Part shown: one piece after another, positions 6,710 to 8,418 of the stretch
How positions within the stretch are numbered: position 1 is the stretch's first letter
How the letters are laid out: each line of letters opens with the position of its first letter
Source: an uncultured Erysipelotrichaceae bacterium
Lineage (GTDB): Bacteria > Bacillota_I > Bacilli_A > RF39 > UBA660
DNA length: 8,418 nucleotides
Direction: 5' to 3'
Assembly (NCBI GenBank): GCA_902797105.1
Contig: CADBRL010000122.1
Location: 1-8,418 of the forward strand
Position numbers and translations under genes: made by a program
The notes under the pieces: model-generated
Databases searched by the model: none
Seen by the model: only the letters and a program-made list of their open reading frames with translations
Told to the model about the DNA's origin: nothing

Positions 6710-6922
6710 ATGAAAATTAAAGCAAATGATTACAGAGCAAACGAGATAATAAAGATTATTCGTGAATGGTCTGGTAAAACTCAAGAAGAATTTGGAAAGG
6801 AGATTAATAGAACAAAAAACTCAATTCAACTTTATGAATATGGTCAAAGAAACTATGATTTTGAGCTTCTATTAATTTTAGCTAAAAAAGAAAATTTAAT
6901 AATAACTATTGAAAAGAAATAA
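6710..6922 (+). CDS. Small Cro/CI-type (XRE) helix-turn-helix DNA-binding protein
   Basis: The 70-residue protein is essentially one helix-turn-helix domain. IIKIIREWSGKTQEEFGKEI (14-33) holds the first helix and the GKTQEEFG turn typical of XRE repressors. RTKNSIQLYEYGQR (35-48) is the recognition helix with the usual S-x-x-x-YE-x-G-x-R pattern, and LLLILAKKENLIITI is the closing helix and strand. No ligand-binding, dimerisation or protease domain is present, so it would act as a plain DNA-binding regulator. The longer frame from 6674 is not supported by a ribosome site. The gene sits alone between trpS (divergent) and murE, ends in its own terminator, and has dyads in front that suggest self-control. 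No toxin partner is beside it, so an antitoxin role is not supported. Its targets are unknown. Confidence 0.85.
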   Translation: MKIKANDYRANEIIKIIREWSGKTQEEFGKEINRTKNSIQLYEYGQRNYDFELLLILAKKENLIITIEKK

Positions 6923-6957
6923 ACTAAAAGCAAAAAAACTTTTAGTTTATTATTTTA
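6918..6957 (+). terminator. Rho-independent terminator of the XRE gene
   Basis: AATAAACTAAAAG (6918-6930) and CTTTTAGTTTATT (6939-6951) are perfect 13-base inverted copies around an 8-base A-rich loop, followed by ATTTT. The XRE stop codon (6920-6922) lies within the first arm. It separates this gene from murE. Confidence 0.85.
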
Positions 6958-6980
6958 CACATAATTTTTATTAAAAACTA

Positions 6981-7007
6981 TTGTAAATTTTCAAAATCTG
7001 TTATAAT
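6981..7007 (+). promoter_or_regulatory. Extended -10 promoter of murE
   Basis: TGTTATAAT (6999-7007) is a perfect extended -10 element. The best -35, TTGTAA (6981-6986), is 15 bases away, short of the ideal 17, which fits an extended -10 promoter that depends little on the -35. The predicted start near 7014 leaves a leader of about 22 bases. TCTGTTATAATAGA around the -10 box is nearly palindromic, one pair off. Confidence 0.75.
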
Positions 7008-7018
7008 AGACTTATATC

Positions 7019-7028
7019 AAGGAGATGA
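7019..7028 (+). promoter_or_regulatory. Strong ribosome binding site deciding the murE TTG start
   Basis: AAGGAGATGA matches the 16S tail complement AAGGAGGTGA at nine of ten bases. The ATG inside it (7025) runs into a stop after four codons. The TTG at 7036 is the first in-frame start, seven bases after the site, and no in-frame ATG exists between promoter and TTG. Confidence 0.8.
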
Positions 7029-7035
7029 TTTTAAT

Positions 7036-8418
7036 TTGAATTACGAAGTTGATTCAAGAAAAGTAAGACCAGGTCAAACATTCGTAGCCTTAAAAGGACA
7101 CACAGTTGATGGTCATGATTATATTTTAGATGCTATAAAAAATGGTGCATCAAAAGTTGTAGCAGAAAAAAATGTTCAATGTTCTGTACCTCTAGAAATA
7201 GTAGAAAATACAGAAAAGTATTTAAAAGAAGTATTAAAAAAGGAATATGCTGATAAAATTAATACTTTAAAAATAATAGGTATCACAGGTACAAATGGAA
7301 AAACAACCACAGCATATCTTACATACCAATTATTAAATGACCTCGGAGAAAAGACTGCATATATTGGTACCATTGGTTTTAAAACACCAAATGAAGAAAT
7401 TGTTACTGAAAACACAACACCAGATATTCTCACTATTTATACATTACTTCTTCATGCATTAGAAATTGGATGTAATACTGTAGTAATGGAGATAAGCTCT
7501 CATGCTTTATCTTATGAAAGAATATATGGATTACATATAGATATTGCAGCATTCACAAATCTTACCGAAGATCACTTAGATTATCACAAGACAATGGAAA
7601 ACTATTTAAATGCTAAATTAAAAATTATAGATTACGTGCATAAAGATAGTAAATTAATTGTAAATAGTGATGATGAAGCTAGCAAAGCTTTTGTAAATAA
7701 ATTTGGAAGTGGCATTAAACTAGGTTATAACAATAAAAAGTACGATTACATCATAGAAAAAGCAAATATTACACCTGCAGAAACAAACATAACATTTACA
7801 TATGAAAATAAAGAATATAATGTAACAACAAACCTAACAAGTAAATTTAATGTCTATAATTACATGACAGCCTTAGCTATTTTACATGAATGTGGATTTA
7901 GTTTACAAGAAATTATAAGTAAAACTAAAGATTTACATGCTCCAAAAGGTAGATGTGAAACTCATAAAGTAAATAATGGCTATGCTGTAATAGATTATGC
8001 ACATACACCTGATGCTGTTGAAAAAGTAATTACTGCCTACAATGAACTAAAAAAAGACAGAGTTATAACAATCGTTGGTTGTGGTGGGGATAGAGACCCA
8101 ATAAAAAGACCTATCATGGGAAATATTGCAACCTCTTTAAGTGACTATACAATTTTAACTAGTGATAATCCACGAACAGAAGACCCAGCTAAAATAATGG
8201 AAGATATCTTAAAAGGTGTAAAATCTGACAACTATGAAGTTGAACTTGACAGAAAAACAGCTATTAAAAAAGGTATAGAAATGTTAAAGCCAGAAGATAT
8301 TTTACTAATACTAGGTAAAGGACATGAAGACTATCAAATAATTGGACATACAAAAATCCACTTAGATGATGCTGAAGAAGTTGAAAATTGGCAAAAAGAA
8401 CATGAAGTGTTACCATAA
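7036..8418 (+). CDS. murE: UDP-N-acetylmuramoyl-tripeptide synthetase, meso-diaminopimelate-adding
   Basis: Cytoplasmic Mur ligase that adds the third amino acid to UDP-MurNAc-L-Ala-D-Glu with ATP during peptidoglycan synthesis. The 460-residue frame is complete and ends at the last base of the window. It shows the N-terminal DSRKVRPGQTFVALKG (6-21), the ATP loop GITGTNGKTTT (82-92), EISSHAL (152-158), NLTEDHLDYH (175-184), the probable carbamylated Lys194 in YLNAK, YAHTPDAVE (321-329), and the C-terminal DNPRTEDP (377-384) and GKGHE (427-431). Arg380 in DNPR is the family signature for meso-diaminopimelate rather than lysine (EC 6.3.2.13). The usual first 20 or so residues before the DSR motif are nearly missing, so the N-terminal domain is short. 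Translation starts at TTG behind a strong ribosome site. The gene has its own promoter and is not beside other mur genes in this window. Confidence 0.96.
   Translation: MNYEVDSRKVRPGQTFVALKGHTVDGHDYILDAIKNGASKVVAEKNVQCSVPLEIVENTEKYLKEVLKKEYADKINTLKIIGITGTNGKTTTAYLTYQLLNDLGEKTAYIGTIGFKTPNEEIVTENTTPDILTIYTLLLHALEIGCNTVVMEISSHALSYERIYGLHIDIAAFTNLTEDHLDYHKTMENYLNAKLKIIDYVHKDSKLIVNSDDEASKAFVNKFGSGIKLGYNNKKYDYIIEKANITPAETNITFTYENKEYNVTTNLTSKFNVYNYMTALAILHECGFSLQEIISKTKDLHAPKGRCETHKVNNGYAVIDYAHTPDAVEKVITAYNELKKDRVITIVGCGGDRDPIKRPIMGNIATSLSDYTILTSDNPRTEDPAKIMEDILKGVKSDNYEVELDRKTAIKKGIEMLKPEDILLILGKGHEDYQIIGHTKIHLDDAEEVENWQKEHEVLP

Noticed and set aside
6710..6922. XRE protein as an antitoxin of a toxin-antitoxin pair
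   Set aside because: No adjacent small partner gene exists; the neighbours are trpS and murE, with a strong terminator directly after it.
7176..7433. Minus-strand open frame within murE
   Set aside because: It is antisense to conserved MurE coding sequence and has no recognisable domain or ribosome site.

Overview
The window is AT-rich bacterial DNA read with the standard code: every tryptophan in the long frames is TGG. It looks like a low-GC Firmicute (Bacilli/Clostridia-type, perhaps one of the uncultured walled gut lineages near the Mollicutes). The grounds are a canonical T-box leader, strong Shine-Dalgarno sites, consensus sigma-A promoters, a Firmicute-type TrpRS, and a MurE with the DNPR signature of meso-diaminopimelate addition. 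The organism is inferred, not proven.

Layout. From position 6578 leftward everything is on the minus strand. A consensus promoter (6626-6598) drives trpS and, 36 bases later, a cytoplasmic glycoside hydrolase family 31 (GH31) enzyme. The last codons of the GH31 gene contain a second promoter (3073-3045) for a leucine-type T-box leader (about 3038-2851). The leader controls a small unknown three-helix membrane protein (2840-2442) that overlaps leuS by 8 bases. The leuS terminator starts inside its own 3' coding end. The first 40 bases, beyond leuS, carry two AAAGTGG repeats with a 9-base period, resembling an MraZ operator for a gene outside the window. From 6710 rightward genes are on the plus strand: a 70-residue Cro/CI-type (XRE) DNA-binding protein with dyads in its leader, a strong terminator, then murE from its own extended -10 promoter and a TTG start.

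How it fits together. Two aminoacyl-tRNA synthetases and one peptidoglycan precursor ligase make this mostly a housekeeping region. The T-box reads uncharged tRNA-Leu: when leucine is scarce, transcription continues into the membrane protein and leuS. No terminator is visible between the GH31 gene and the T-box leader, so the T-box attenuator is probably also the end of the trpS-GH31 transcript. Several long-frame starts are misleading: the true starts of trpS, the membrane protein and the XRE protein lie inside longer open frames.

Less ordinary points are the T-box-controlled unknown membrane protein, the Glu in place of the expected acid/base Asp in the GH31 enzyme, the KMGKR loop in LeuRS, and the edge repeats. 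I see no mobile element, CRISPR array, tRNA or rRNA gene. No stretch over 300 bases lacks a gene.
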